Shown here: one piece after another, positions 47,997 through 56,922 of the stretch
Position numbering within the stretch: the stretch's first letter is position 1
How the letters are laid out: every line of letters starts with the position of its first letter
Program-made: the position numbers and the translations under genes
Notes under the pieces: model-generated
Told to the model about the DNA's origin: nothing
The model's database searches: none
What the model saw: the letters and a program-made list of their open reading frames with translations, nothing else
DNA from: Solwaraspora sp. WMMA2056
GTDB taxonomy: Bacteria; Actinomycetota; Actinomycetes; Mycobacteriales; Micromonosporaceae
Direction of reading: 5' to 3'
DNA length: 64,000 nucleotides
Assembly (NCBI RefSeq): GCF_030345095.1
Contig: NZ_CP128360.1
Location: 4,774,001-4,838,000, forward strand

Positions 47997-48050
47997 TCAC
48001 CGGATCATTCTACTGCCGGCGACGTGCCCGACCCGGTTCCGGACCGACAG

Positions 48051-48911
48051 TCAGTTGAGGCGCACGGTGACGCCGCCGGAGAACATCGAGTCATGCAGTT
48101 CCAGAGAGACGAGGTCGACGCCCTTCGGCACGTCGAAGGCGACGATGGCGGTCACCTGGTTCCCGGGGTTGATCTCGGTCAGGAAGGACTCGGCATCCTG
48201 GTTGACCGCGAGCCCGGCGGAAGTGTCCGCCTCGAACCGCCGGCCGTCCTTGTCGAAGGCGCGCTGGCTACCGTCGTGGAAGGTCCGGGCCTCGTCGCCG
48301 ATATTGGTGACAAGCATTGTCACCAGGCAGTACTGTCCCTGCGCGGTCTCGGTGAAGAACCCGCTACCGACCTTGGACTTGCCGCATTCGATCTTGTTGA
48401 CAACGAACTCGAACTTGCCATCGCGGACCGGGTCGCCGATCCCCGGCTCCGCTGCCGGAGCAGGAGGGGGCGCTTCCTCGGCAGGGGCGTCAGGCTCGCC
48501 GCCGTCCGCAGGCGCGACTGCCGTATCGGTCCCGTCCTGAGACACCTCACCCTCGGCAGCCGACTCCACCTGTTGCTCGGTCCCGCTGCGGGCAGTCGAC
48601 GTCGTCTCGTCGGTGGACCCGTTGAACGCGCCGATGAGCGCGCCGCCACCGCAGCAGAACAGGACGACCACGGCAGCGATGATCCCGACGATCCCGAGCG
48701 GCGTCAGTTTGCCCCGGCCCGGTGGCACCGGCTGCACGGGAACGCCGTACGGGGGTGCGGTCCCGGGGTGGTGGGCCCCCGGCGGGTAGCCACCAGGCGG
48801 CAGGGGAACAGGCGGGTACGGCCCCGGGTTCGGGTTGCCGTATCCACCAGGCGGGTTCGAAGGCGGGTAAGTCACCGGCTCACTATCGGTGATCGGCGAT
48901 GACGCTCGCAT
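48051..48911 (-). CDS. DUF4352 protein with proline-rich N-terminus
   Basis: The 286-residue protein starts at ATG 48911 behind GGAG; the longer open frame upstream is not supported. Residues 15-75 are rich in proline, glycine and tyrosine (PPGGYGNPNPG type), one membrane span follows at about 82-105, then an acidic linker and a C-terminal beta-sandwich of the DUF4352 type (FEFVVNKIECG, QGQYCLVTMLVTNIGDEARTF) with two cysteines likely to form a disulfide. It is probably anchored in the membrane with the domain outside. DUF4352/telokin-like domains have no single known function. It converges on the MFS gene. Confidence 0.8.
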   Translation of the reverse strand: MRASSPITDSEPVTYPPSNPPGGYGNPNPGPYPPVPLPPGGYPPGAHHPGTAPPYGVPVQPVPPGRGKLTPLGIVGIIAAVVVLFCCGGGALIGAFNGSTDETTSTARSGTEQQVESAAEGEVSQDGTDTAVAPADGGEPDAPAEEAPPPAPAAEPGIGDPVRDGKFEFVVNKIECGKSKVGSGFFTETAQGQYCLVTMLVTNIGDEARTFHDGSQRAFDKDGRRFEADTSAGLAVNQDAESFLTEINPGNQVTAIVAFDVPKGVDLVSLELHDSMFSGGVTVRLN

Positions 48912-49092
48912 GGGCCGGCCGGCTCCAACAAGATCCACTATCGCTCGCTGAATGCCCTCCCACCAGCGCAGACGCGGCGACGGGTAGGCGGGATCAGCCA
49001 CCCTGACGGCGAAACGCCCACTACCCAAACGGCTATGATGCACACGATCTGTTGACCGACCGGTGCCGCAGGCGCGACGGTGCGATAACGGT

Positions 49093-51027
49093 ATGTGCGC
49101 CACCCTTGCGGCCATGTCAGCAGCAGGTCCTCCGCCGAAGCGGCAGTTCCGGGGCTTCTGGCTGGCGACGGTCGCCAACCTGGACTGGCCGAGCCGACCC
49201 GGACTGACGCCGGACGCCCAGCAGGCGGAGCTGCGCGGCTGGCTCGACCTGGCCCGGCAGCTGCGCTGCAACGCCGTCGTCGTGCAGGTACGCCCGAGCG
49301 CCGACGCGCTCTGGCCGTCGCCGTACGAGCCGTGGTCGGCGGTGCTCACCGGCCAGCAGGGCACCCACCCCGGCTACGACCCGCTGGGTGTGCTGGTCGA
49401 CGAGGCACACGCCCGCAACCTGGAACTGCACGCCTGGTGCAACCCGTACCGGGTCGCCAACCACGCCGACCCGACCCGGCTGGTCGCCGGCCATCCGGCC
49501 CGCCGCGACCCGGAGTGGGTCATCGCGTACGCCGGCCGGCTCTACTACGACCCGGGCCAACCGGCGGTACGGTCGTTCGTCCAGGACGCGATGCTCGACG
49601 CGGTCACCCGCTACGACGTCGACGCGCTGCACTGGGACGACTACTTCTACCCGTACCCGGTCGCCGGGGAGACCTTCGCCGACCAGGCCAGCTTCGCCGC
49701 GTACGGGGCCGGCTTCGACAGCCTCGCCGCGTGGCGCCGGCACAACGTCGACCTGCTCGTCGCGCAGATGAGCGACCGGCTGCGGGCGGTCAAGCCGTGG
49801 GTGCGCTTCGGCATCAGCCCGTTCGGCATCTGGCGCAACGCCGCCACCGACCCGCTCGGTTCGCGGACGAACGGGTTGCAGTCCTACGACGCGATCCACG
49901 CCGACAGCCGCCGCTGGGTGCGGGAACAGTGGATCGACTACATCGCTCCGCAGTTGTACTGGCACCTCGGCCACCCGGCCGCCGACTACACCGAGCTGGT
50001 CCGCTGGTGGTCGGCGACGGTGTCGGGTACCAGTGTGGAGTTGCTCGTCGGGCAGTCGACCTACCGGGTCGGCGTCGCCGGGCAGGACCCGGCCTGGCAG
50101 GACCCGGCCGAGCTGAGCCGGCACCTGACGCTGCACCACAGCTACCCGCAGGTCCGCGGCGACCTGCAGTTCAGCGGCAAGGACGTGCGCGCCGACCGGC
50201 TCGGCGGGGTCAGCCGGCTGGTCGCCGACCACTACGCCCGGCCCGCGCTGGTGCCGGTCGCAGCCGGGCGCGGCGGCGTACCGGCCCCGGGCAGCACGCC
50301 GCCGCCGCCGGCGATCACCGCCGCGACCCGCACCCCGACCGGGGTACGGCTGGACTGGCTCGCCGCGACCGGCGCCACCGTCCCGACGGCGTACGCGCTC
50401 TACCGCTGCCCCGGCACCGACGCGGCCGACCCGACCGCGTTCGACGACGCCCGGCACCTGCTGGCGACGGTACGGGCCACCGGCACCGGCGGCTCCTTCA
50501 CCGACGTGACGGCGGCGCACGGTTCTGCGTACACGTATCTTGTCGCCGCCCTGGACCGCCAGCACCGGGAGAGCCCGACCGGGCCGGCGCGGGTGCTGGC
50601 CGCCGGCAGCGACGCGTTCAGCGTGATCGTCGACAACGGCACGCCGGGCGGATTCACCGCCAGCGCCGCCTGGGGCACGTCGAGCTGGTCGGCCGGACGC
50701 TACGGCGCCGACTACCGGTTCACCAGCCCGCAGCCGGTCAGCGACCCGGCCTGGTTCACCGTCACCGTGCCCGCGGCCGGCAGCTACCGCGTCGACGTGT
50801 GGCATCCGGCGGCGTCGGGCTACCACCCGGCCGCGCCGCATCTGGTGCAGACCACCACCGGGCTGGTCAGCCGGCCGGTGGATCAACGCACCGGCGGCGG
50901 CCGGTGGCGGGAGCTGGGTGTCTTCGCGCTGGCGGCGGGGCGGCGGCCGGTGGTCGGGGTGAGCCGGTGGGCACCGGCCGGCGGCCACATCGTCGCCGAC
51001 GCGGTACGCCTGACCCGGGTCGGCTGA
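49093..51027 (+). CDS. GHL10 (DUF187) glycoside hydrolase-like protein with golvesin C-domain
   Basis: The protein is 644 residues from ATG 49093 (637 from ATG 49114). Residues 20-330 form a TIM barrel of the GHL10 type (FRGFWLATVANLDWPSRPGL, NAVVVQVRPSADALWPS, ALHWDDYFYPYP, PQLYWHLGHPAADY). A fibronectin III-like domain (about 405-490) and a golvesin-type carbohydrate-binding domain (about 495-640, DNGTPGGF and GHIVADAVRL) follow. GHL10 proteins are thought to cleave peptidoglycan-related or other glycans. No signal peptide is visible at either start, which is odd for such a modular hydrolase. TGCGAT lies 6 nt before ATG 49093, weakly like the leaderless pattern. Confidence 0.85.
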   Translation: MCATLAAMSAAGPPPKRQFRGFWLATVANLDWPSRPGLTPDAQQAELRGWLDLARQLRCNAVVVQVRPSADALWPSPYEPWSAVLTGQQGTHPGYDPLGVLVDEAHARNLELHAWCNPYRVANHADPTRLVAGHPARRDPEWVIAYAGRLYYDPGQPAVRSFVQDAMLDAVTRYDVDALHWDDYFYPYPVAGETFADQASFAAYGAGFDSLAAWRRHNVDLLVAQMSDRLRAVKPWVRFGISPFGIWRNAATDPLGSRTNGLQSYDAIHADSRRWVREQWIDYIAPQLYWHLGHPAADYTELVRWWSATVSGTSVELLVGQSTYRVGVAGQDPAWQDPAELSRHLTLHHSYPQVRGDLQFSGKDVRADRLGGVSRLVADHYARPALVPVAAGRGGVPAPGSTPPPPAITAATRTPTGVRLDWLAATGATVPTAYALYRCPGTDAADPTAFDDARHLLATVRATGTGGSFTDVTAAHGSAYTYLVAALDRQHRESPTGPARVLAAGSDAFSVIVDNGTPGGFTASAAWGTSSWSAGRYGADYRFTSPQPVSDPAWFTVTVPAAGSYRVDVWHPAASGYHPAAPHLVQTTTGLVSRPVDQRTGGGRWRELGVFALAAGRRPVVGVSRWAPAGGHIVADAVRLTRVG

Positions 51028-51037
51028 CACGGGGTCC

Positions 51038-51043
51038 TACACT
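51038..51043 (+). promoter_or_regulatory. -10 hexamer of a leaderless Sel1-protein transcript
   Basis: TACACT is followed by 7 nt and GTG 51051, with no ribosome binding site. It lies 11 bp after the GHL10 stop. Confidence 0.55.
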
Positions 51044-51050
51044 GCCCGCC

Positions 51051-52283
51051 GTGGCATGGCAGGCGTACGAACAGGGACTGATCTGCCTCGGGCGTCGCGA
51101 CGTCACCGCTGCCCGGGCCCAGTTCGAATCGGCCGGGGCGGACCCGCGGGCGCTGCTGTTGTTGGGGCGGTTGGCCAACGCCGGTGACGGCGAGCCGGCC
51201 GATCCCTCGCGGGCGCGTCGGCTGTACGCGCGGGCCGCGGCACTCGGCAGCGCCGATGCCGCGTACCACCTGGCGGCACTGTACGCCACCGGGCGTGGTG
51301 GCGATCGCGACGACGCGGCCGCGCTGACCTGGTACCTGCGCTCGGCCGAGCTGGGCAGCGCCGACGCCCGCCGGATGGTCGGCGTCATGTACGCCCACGG
51401 TCAGGGTGTGCCGGCCGACGACGCCGAGGCCGAGCGGCACTGGCGGGCGGCGGCCGCCGGCGGCCAGGCACCGGCGATGCGTGATCTGGGTGCCCTGTAC
51501 GCGCAGCGCCGGGACGATCCAGCCGAGGCGGCGTTCTGGTATCTGGAGGCCGCGAAGTCCGGCGACAGCACGGTCGGCGAGGAACTGGCACGGCTCGCGC
51601 CCCGGCTGCGCGAACGGACGGCGGCCGATCGGCGGGCGCAGACCCTGCTCGGGGTGATCCTGGCCTTCCACCTCGACGATCCGGCCGCCGCGGTGCCGCT
51701 GCTGACCGCCTCGGCGGGCCAGGGCGACCCGGTCGCGCAGCGGACCCTCGGCTTCCTGGTCGAACGCGGCATCGGCACCGACCGGGACGCGCACCGGGCC
51801 GCCGAGCTGTACCGGTCGGCGGCGGACGCGGGTGACGGCCCGGCCGCGTTCAACCTCGCGGTGCTGCACCCCGACTCCCCCGGGGCGGTGACGTGGCTGC
51901 GCCGCGCCGCGACGAACGGCGTCGTCGAGGCGTACCCACGGCTCGGTGACCGACTCAGCGAGCAGGACCTCGACGAGGAGGCCCTGCGCTGGTACGTCCG
52001 TGGTGCCGACGCTGGCGACAAGGGCAGCATGCTGGCGGCGGCCTGCTGGTACCGCGACGGCTTCGGCGGTCCGGTCGACCTGGTGCAGGCGCTGCGCTGG
52101 TGCCTGGCGATGCTCGACGTCGGCAGTGGTGACGGCATCCACGAGGCCCACGGTTTCGTGGCGCAGATGAGTGTGGACGACATCCACGAGGCCGGTCGGT
52201 TGTCCGGCCGGCTGACCGAGGCGGACCTGCTCGCGCAGCGGTCAGCTCCGCCCGGCGGCGAGGAACTCGTGGGCACCACGTAG
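51051..52283 (+). CDS. Sel1/TPR repeat protein
   Basis: The 410-residue protein is built from about ten Sel1-like (TPR-type) helical repeats, with units such as ARRLYARAAALGSADAAYHL and AALTWYLRSAELGSADARRM. It has no signal peptide or membrane span. Sel1 repeats make protein-binding scaffolds; the partner is unknown. GTG 51051 is chosen because a TACACT hexamer stands 7 nt upstream and the repeat region begins at once. Its 3' end overlaps the converging reductase gene by 42 bp. Confidence 0.82.
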   Translation: MAWQAYEQGLICLGRRDVTAARAQFESAGADPRALLLLGRLANAGDGEPADPSRARRLYARAAALGSADAAYHLAALYATGRGGDRDDAAALTWYLRSAELGSADARRMVGVMYAHGQGVPADDAEAERHWRAAAAGGQAPAMRDLGALYAQRRDDPAEAAFWYLEAAKSGDSTVGEELARLAPRLRERTAADRRAQTLLGVILAFHLDDPAAAVPLLTASAGQGDPVAQRTLGFLVERGIGTDRDAHRAAELYRSAADAGDGPAAFNLAVLHPDSPGAVTWLRRAATNGVVEAYPRLGDRLSEQDLDEEALRWYVRGADAGDKGSMLAAACWYRDGFGGPVDLVQALRWCLAMLDVGSGDGIHEAHGFVAQMSVDDIHEAGRLSGRLTEADLLAQRSAPPGGEELVGTT

Positions 52284-53081
52284 CCGGGTGGTCAGCCGGT
52301 CACGGGTCCGGGCGCAGTCCAGCCGCAGCTCGGCCGGTCCGGGAACACCGCTGGCGGCACGTCGGCCGGTGGGCAACGCCGTGGGGTCGAGGCCGTCTCG
52401 GCGGGCGATGAGCACCCCCAGGCGGTGCCGGCTGATCGCGTCCGGACCGGCGACGTGGTGGATCCCGGAGTACGGCGACCCGGCGAGTTCGCGCAGTGCA
52501 GCGGCGAGGTCGGCGACGTGCACCGGGCACCGCACGTCGTCGGTGAACAGCACACCGGTGCCGACGCCGGCAGCCAGAGCATGTACGTGTCGCTCGTGGA
52601 CGGACTCGCCGTACCCGATGATCAGTGACGTCCGGGCGATGACGGCGTCGGGTGTGATCGCCGCGACCGCCGTCTCGGCGGCGGCCTTGGCCGCACCGTA
52701 CGGCGTCGTCGGGTCCGGTGGGCACGTCTCGTCGTAGGCGTCCGCCGCACCGGCGAAGACCGCGTCGCTGGAGACGTGGACGAGCCGGGCCGCCACCGCC
52801 ACGGCGGCGTGGGCGACATGGGCACCGCCGTCGGCAGTGCTCGCCCAGTCGCTCTGGCGGTAGGTGGCGTTGACGATCACGTCGGGCCGGGCCATGGCGG
52901 CGACACGGGCGACATCGTCACGGATGCGGATGTCGAGCGCGTGCCAGTCGACTCCGGCGCCGAGATCAGCGCTGGGCGGACGGCGGTGGAAGGTCGCGGC
53001 CACCCGGTGCCCGGCGCGCCGAGTCTGACGAACGATCTCCCGGCCGAGAAACCCACTGCCACCCACCACGAGAAGCCTCAC
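52242..53081 (-). CDS. RmlD-like NAD(P)-dependent sugar reductase (extended SDR)
   Basis: The 279-residue protein has the Rossmann start LLVVGGSGFLGREI, the substrate-domain loop VNATYRQSDW, and LVHVSSDAVFAG with the catalytic region followed by YGAAKAAAET (Y-x3-K). This is the extended SDR pattern of dTDP-4-dehydrorhamnose reductases. No other rml gene is adjacent, so the substrate may differ. GTG 53081 lies 6 nt after TACCGT, a leaderless promoter, and no ribosome binding site is seen. Confidence 0.83.
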   Translation of the reverse strand: MRLLVVGGSGFLGREIVRQTRRAGHRVAATFHRRPPSADLGAGVDWHALDIRIRDDVARVAAMARPDVIVNATYRQSDWASTADGGAHVAHAAVAVAARLVHVSSDAVFAGAADAYDETCPPDPTTPYGAAKAAAETAVAAITPDAVIARTSLIIGYGESVHERHVHALAAGVGTGVLFTDDVRCPVHVADLAAALRELAGSPYSGIHHVAGPDAISRHRLGVLIARRDGLDPTALPTGRRAASGVPGPAELRLDCARTRDRLTTRLRGAHEFLAAGRS

Positions 53082-53087
53082 CCGACC

Positions 53088-53093
53088 ACGGTA
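53088..53093 (-). promoter_or_regulatory. -10 hexamer of a leaderless reductase transcript
   Basis: On the minus strand TACCGT is followed by 6 nt and GTG 53081. Confidence 0.5.
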
Positions 53094-53122
53094 GGCCCGG
53101 CGGTCCGCCCGCGCGTCGCACG

Positions 53123-53797
53123 CTACGTCGGACGGTCGAGGCCGGCGCGGACCCGGCCGGTCTCGTACGCCCAGATCGCGACCTCGACCCGGTTGCGGAC
53201 GCCGAGCTTGGTCATCAGGGCGGCCAGGTGGCTCTTGACCGTGCTGAGGCTGATGTACAGCTCGCCGGCGATCTCGGTGTTGGTGCGGCCCCGGGCGACG
53301 GCGACGAGCACCTGCTCCTCGCGGTCGGTCAACGGGTCGAACGGTTGGCGGGCCGGTGCCACCGGACCGGCGGCGGCGAAGGCGCTGAGCAGCCGGGTGG
53401 TGACGGCCGGCGCGATGAGCGCGTCACCGGCGGCGGCGGCCCGGACGGCCTGGGTGAGCAGTGCCGTGCCGGCGTCCTTGAGCAGAAACCCCCGGGCGCC
53501 CGCGCGCAGCGCCGCGTAGACGTACTCGTCGAGGTCGAAGGTGGTGATGACGACCACGGCGAGCGGGTCGACGACGCCGGGGCCGGCGAGACGACGGGTG
53601 GCCTCGATGCCGTCCACATCGGGCATCCGGATGTCGAACAGGCACACGTCCGGACGCAACCGGTGGGCGAGGTCGACCGCCCGGCGGCCGTCGGCCGCCT
53701 CGCCGACGACCTCGATGCCCGGCTGGGCGTCGAGAATCATCGTCAGCCCGGTCCGCACGATCTCCTGATCGTCGGCGACGACCACCCGGATGGTCAC
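53123..53797 (-). CDS. NarL/FixJ-family response regulator
   Basis: The 224-residue protein has a receiver domain (about 1-125) with the acidic pair DD at 9-10, the phosphoacceptor D55 in LFDIRMPD, and the conserved lysine in FLLKDAG. A LuxR-type helix-turn-helix (about 155-215) carries LTDREEQVL and LSTVKSHLAALMTKLG. It should act with the kinase encoded immediately upstream; GTG 53797 overlaps the kinase stop as GTGA. Targets are unknown; the divergent DUF2306 gene is a candidate. Confidence 0.93.
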   Translation of the reverse strand: MTIRVVVADDQEIVRTGLTMILDAQPGIEVVGEAADGRRAVDLAHRLRPDVCLFDIRMPDVDGIEATRRLAGPGVVDPLAVVVITTFDLDEYVYAALRAGARGFLLKDAGTALLTQAVRAAAAGDALIAPAVTTRLLSAFAAAGPVAPARQPFDPLTDREEQVLVAVARGRTNTEIAGELYISLSTVKSHLAALMTKLGVRNRVEVAIWAYETGRVRAGLDRPT

Positions 53798-54960
53798 GTC
53801 CCGGCCCGACCGGCCGGGGCCTGGCGGGGCAGGGCCACAGCGACGGTCCAGCCCCGGTCACGGTCCGGGCCGGCGTCGCAGGTGCCGCCGAGCAGGGCCG
53901 CCCGCTCGGTCATGCCGACGATGCCGAAGCCGCCGGTGGCGGCGGGCCGCGCCGTGCCGGTGTCGCCGTCGTCGCTGACCCGCAGCCGTACCGCGTCGGC
54001 GTCGACGTCGACGCGGACCTCGATCCGGGTGGCGTGCCGGGCATGCCGGCGGGCGTTGGTCACCGACTCCTGGGCCAGCCGGTAGACCGCGGTGGCGACG
54101 GTCGACGGAATGTCGTCGACGTCGCCGTGCAGGGTGACGTCGACGACCGGCCCGGGCTGCGCCCGGCTGGCGAGTCGGGCGACGTCGCCGATTCCGGGGT
54201 TCGGGGTGAGGTCCGCCGGGCCCAGCTGCCCGGCTGGTTCGCCGTGGCGCAGGCCGCGCACCATCAGCCGCATCTCGGCCAGGGCGCGGGTCGCCTCGGC
54301 CTCGATCACAGCCAGCGCGTCGAGCGCCGCCGCCGGGCGGGTCGGCGCCACCGCGATGCCCGCCTGGGCGCGGATCGCCATCGCCGACACGTGGTGGGCC
54401 ACCGTGTCGTGCAGGTCGCGGGCGAGGCGTTCCCGTTCGGCCAGCTTGGCCTGGTCGAGTTCGCGGGCCCACAGCGTCGCCCGGTACCGCAGGGCGGTGG
54501 CCACGGCCATCGCGGCGGAGACCACCACCGTCCCGCCGACCAGGTCGGCGAGGTCGAGGTGGCCCACCGCCGCCGACAGGCCCATCTTGGCCAGGATGAT
54601 CGCCGTACCGGCCACGATCTGCCGGCCGGAACCCCAGCGGTACAGCGCGTACGGCAGGATCAGCAGGTAGACACCGGTGACCAGCTCCGGTTCGTGGCCG
54701 GCCAGCAGCGCGGTGACGGCGGTGACCGGGAAGGCGACGGCGACCATCAGCAGCGGCCTGGTCCGGCGCCAGCACAGCGTCGGCGCCAGCACCAGGGCGA
54801 CGATCGTCGAGTACGCGGGCGACATCAGGTCGGTGCGCAGCAGCCCTTCGAGGGTCGCCGCGACCCAGACCGCGCCGAGCAGCACCCAGTCCCGCCAGAC
54901 CCGCGTCGGCGGGTCGGCGACGCGGGGCTCGGCCCACAGCGACCGCAGCAGCGCACGCAC
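53794..54960 (-). CDS. NarL-partner sensor histidine kinase (HisKA_3)
   Basis: The 388-residue protein has five or six membrane spans (about 22-160) with short loops, so it probably senses something in or at the membrane. A HisKA_3 dimerisation domain follows with ERLARDLHDTVAHH and phosphoacceptor H184, then a HATPase_c domain with NARRHA (N-box) and GGFGIVGM (G-box). GTG 54960 is preferred over an upstream frame because TACGAT stands 6 nt before it. The kinase and regulator are coupled by a 4-bp overlap. Confidence 0.92.
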   Translation of the reverse strand: MRALLRSLWAEPRVADPPTRVWRDWVLLGAVWVAATLEGLLRTDLMSPAYSTIVALVLAPTLCWRRTRPLLMVAVAFPVTAVTALLAGHEPELVTGVYLLILPYALYRWGSGRQIVAGTAIILAKMGLSAAVGHLDLADLVGGTVVVSAAMAVATALRYRATLWARELDQAKLAERERLARDLHDTVAHHVSAMAIRAQAGIAVAPTRPAAALDALAVIEAEATRALAEMRLMVRGLRHGEPAGQLGPADLTPNPGIGDVARLASRAQPGPVVDVTLHGDVDDIPSTVATAVYRLAQESVTNARRHARHATRIEVRVDVDADAVRLRVSDDGDTGTARPAATGGFGIVGMTERAALLGGTCDAGPDRDRGWTVAVALPRQAPAGRAGT

Positions 54961-54966
54961 ACCGCG

Positions 54967-54972
54967 ATCGTA
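54967..54972 (-). promoter_or_regulatory. -10 hexamer of a leaderless kinase transcript
   Basis: On the minus strand TACGAT is followed by 6 nt and GTG 54960, the chosen kinase start. Confidence 0.55.
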
Positions 54973-55091
54973 CGCAGCGGGCCGCGACGGCGTACCGGCC
55001 ACAAGTACGACGAGCGGCCCCGTCCAACGGCGGGGACGACGCCGGCCCGCGCGGCGATGACCGCTCGCCGCCCCGCCGCGACGATCGAGGC

Positions 55092-55838
55092 ATGTCCACA
55101 CCCGTACCGCACCCACGGTCGATGCCCCGGTCCACCGCCCACACCGTCGCGGGCCGATCCTCCCCCGCCAACTGGCTGATCCCCACCGGGTTGGTGCTGC
55201 TCAGCCTGGTGCCGGTGGTCGCCGGCAGCCTGCGACTGGTCGAGCTGGTCGGCGGGCCGCCCATCGTGCCCGACGGCGACCGGGTCACCGCTGCCCCGGT
55301 GGCGCTGGTGACGCACATCGTCAGTGTCACCGTTTTCAGCCTCGTCGGCGCGTTCCAGTTCGCGCCGGACCTGCGGCGACGCCGCCGGGCCTGGCATCGG
55401 GCCGCCGGGCGGGTCCTGGTGGTCTGTGGGTTGCTCACCGCCGGTACCGGCCTGTGGCTGACCCTGTTCCTGCCGCCGGCGGCGGTCGACAGCGAGCTGC
55501 TGGTCGTCATCCGGGTGGTGGTGAGTGTGGCGATGGCGGTGTGTGTCGGGGTCGGTTTCCTCGCGGTCCGGCGCCGCGACTTCGCCGCGCACCGGGCCTG
55601 GATGATCCGGGGTTACGCGATCGGGATGGGTGCGGGCACCCAGTTCTTCACCCAGCTGGCCTGGCTGGCCGTGGTCGGCCCGGTGACGGCGTCGGGCCGG
55701 ACCGGCACCATGGCTGCCGGTTGGCTGATCAACGTGGTGGTGGCGGAGTGGGTCGTCCGGCGTCGCGCCGCCGGCTCTCGCCGGCGACGCGACCCGGTAC
55801 GGGTCAGCGGATCCGCTCGACCACGACCCGCCGGATGA
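55092..55838 (+). CDS. DUF2306 membrane protein
   Basis: The 248-residue protein has about six or seven membrane spans (first at about 28-48) and the DUF2306 features: THIVSVTVFSLVGAFQF, RRAWHRAAGRVLVVCGL and RRDFAAHRAWMIRGYAI, with conserved histidines that could bind haem or metal. It is divergent from the two-component operon with 131 bp between starts, so it may be its target. Its end overlaps the converging RlpA-like gene by 35 bp. The function of the family is unknown. Confidence 0.85.
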   Translation: MSTPVPHPRSMPRSTAHTVAGRSSPANWLIPTGLVLLSLVPVVAGSLRLVELVGGPPIVPDGDRVTAAPVALVTHIVSVTVFSLVGAFQFAPDLRRRRRAWHRAAGRVLVVCGLLTAGTGLWLTLFLPPAAVDSELLVVIRVVVSVAMAVCVGVGFLAVRRRDFAAHRAWMIRGYAIGMGAGTQFFTQLAWLAVVGPVTASGRTGTMAAGWLINVVVAEWVVRRRAAGSRRRRDPVRVSGSARPRPAG

Positions 55839-56436
55839 CGAACTTGCCCGGTTCCCGGACCTGTTCGAAGGCGGCGTCGTTGAGCAGCACACAGCTGGCC
55901 GACGGGCTGGTCACCGTGACGGTGATGCTCCGGTCGTTGTCGAGGTTGGTCACCTTGAGGACGGTGCCGATCGGGAAGGTGCCGCTGGAGGCGGCCGGGG
56001 CGGCGTCCTCGTTGAACAGAGTCACCGTCGAGCCGGCGCAGACGACCTCACCGGGCGCCCCGGTGTCCGGCGGCGCGGCACCGGTGTCCGTACCGCCGGG
56101 TGGCGCCGGCTGCGGCGCCGCCGGGGTGGCCGGGGCCGCGACCGGGGCGTCGGCCTGTACGTCGGCCGTGCAGCCAGCAGCGGCCCGCCGCTGCTGGATC
56201 AGGTCGACGACGGCCTGCCGGTTGGCGATCCGGTCGGCGGACAGAGCATCCGGGTTGGCCCGCTGGTCGGCGATGAAACTGAGATTGTTGCGCAGCGCGG
56301 TGTCCAGACCGTCGCAGTTCTCCCCCGCGTTGCCCAGCCCGGTGCCGACCGCCAGTCCGCCGCCGAGCAGGGCGGCTGCCGCGACCCCGATGAACACCTT
56401 GCGCGCCCGTCCGCTTCTGACGTCCCACCCGTACAT
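55804..56436 (-). CDS. Secreted RlpA-like double-psi beta-barrel protein
   Basis: The 210-residue protein starts at ATG 56436 behind AGAGGAG. It has a signal or anchor sequence (about 13-35), a cysteine-bounded helical segment (about 40-90, ENCDGLDTALRNN to AAAGC), an alanine/proline linker and a C-terminal RlpA-like barrel (about 128-210) with FPIGTVLKVTNLDNDRSITV and SCVLLNDAAFE. RlpA-like domains act on or bind cell-wall glycans; the usual catalytic aspartate-centred NDRGP loop reads SPSASC, so activity is doubtful. Confidence 0.8.
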   Translation of the reverse strand: MYGWDVRSGRARKVFIGVAAAALLGGGLAVGTGLGNAGENCDGLDTALRNNLSFIADQRANPDALSADRIANRQAVVDLIQQRRAAAGCTADVQADAPVAAPATPAAPQPAPPGGTDTGAAPPDTGAPGEVVCAGSTVTLFNEDAAPAASSGTFPIGTVLKVTNLDNDRSITVTVTSPSASCVLLNDAAFEQVREPGKFVIRRVVVERIR

Positions 56437-56579
56437 GCACCCGCTCCTCTCGTCGCACGGCTGCGCGAGGCGCAGCCCACCGACCGGTACGGGTGGCGAC
56501 ACTGGGTGGATCTACCGCAGGACTGAAGTTTTGCTTAAGAATCCTCACAGAGGCGGCGGTGCCCCGGCAGACGGCGGGC

Positions 56580-56798
56580 CTATCGGCCGGCCGGGGCCCG
56601 CACCACCAGGCGTTCCAGCAGGTCACGGCTGGCGGCGGCGACGGCGGCCACGGCCGCGTCGAACGCTTCGGCGTTGTGAGCGGCCGGCTGGCGGAAGCCG
56701 GAGATCTTCCGTACGTACTGCAGGGCGGCGGCCTCGATGTCGGCGTCGGTCACGTCCGGGGTGTACGGCTCACGCAGGGTCTTGATGCTTCGGCACAT
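56580..56798 (-). CDS. DUF2277 small protein
   Basis: The 72-residue protein begins MCRSIKTLREPYTP, the conserved start of DUF2277, and contains ALQYVRKISGFRQPAAHN and a helical C-terminus. An in-frame ATG 9 bp earlier is possible. DUF2277 is widespread in actinobacteria; its short CRSIK motif has been noted but no function is established. It is divergent from the tetR promoter region. Confidence 0.85.
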   Translation of the reverse strand: MCRSIKTLREPYTPDVTDADIEAAALQYVRKISGFRQPAAHNAEAFDAAVAAVAAASRDLLERLVVRAPAGR

Positions 56799-56841
56799 GC
56801 GCTCCATCGTGCCTGACCCGGCGGCGTCGCGGGACCCCGCG

Positions 56842-56880
56842 TTGACACCGACGGCTAACGCAATTAGCTTTACAGCTATG
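56842..56880 (+). promoter_or_regulatory. tetR promoter with overlapping operator palindromes
   Basis: TTGACA (56842-56847) and TAGCTT (56865-56870) are separated by 17 bp. Two inverted repeats overlap them: GCTAA-CGCAA-TTAGC (56854-56868) and TAGCT-TTAC-AGCTA (56865-56878). Their position fits autorepression by the TetR protein encoded just downstream. The predicted transcription start is at about 56878, the A of an ATG. Confidence 0.75.
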
Positions 56881-56922
56881 GCTGGTAGTTCGACACCTCG
56901 TCCCGGCGGCCGGCGTGCCTAG
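56878..56922 (+). CDS. 14-codon leaderless leader ORF overlapping the tetR start (putative)
   Basis: ATG 56878 stands 7 nt after the -10 box TAGCTT, so its transcript would be leaderless. The frame codes for MAGSSTPRPGGRRA and stops at TAG 56920-56922, which overlaps the tetR GTG start at 56915 in another frame. tetR has no clear ribosome binding site, so translation of this short frame could deliver ribosomes to it. The peptide itself need not have a function. Confidence 0.45.
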   Translation: MAGSSTPRPGGRRA

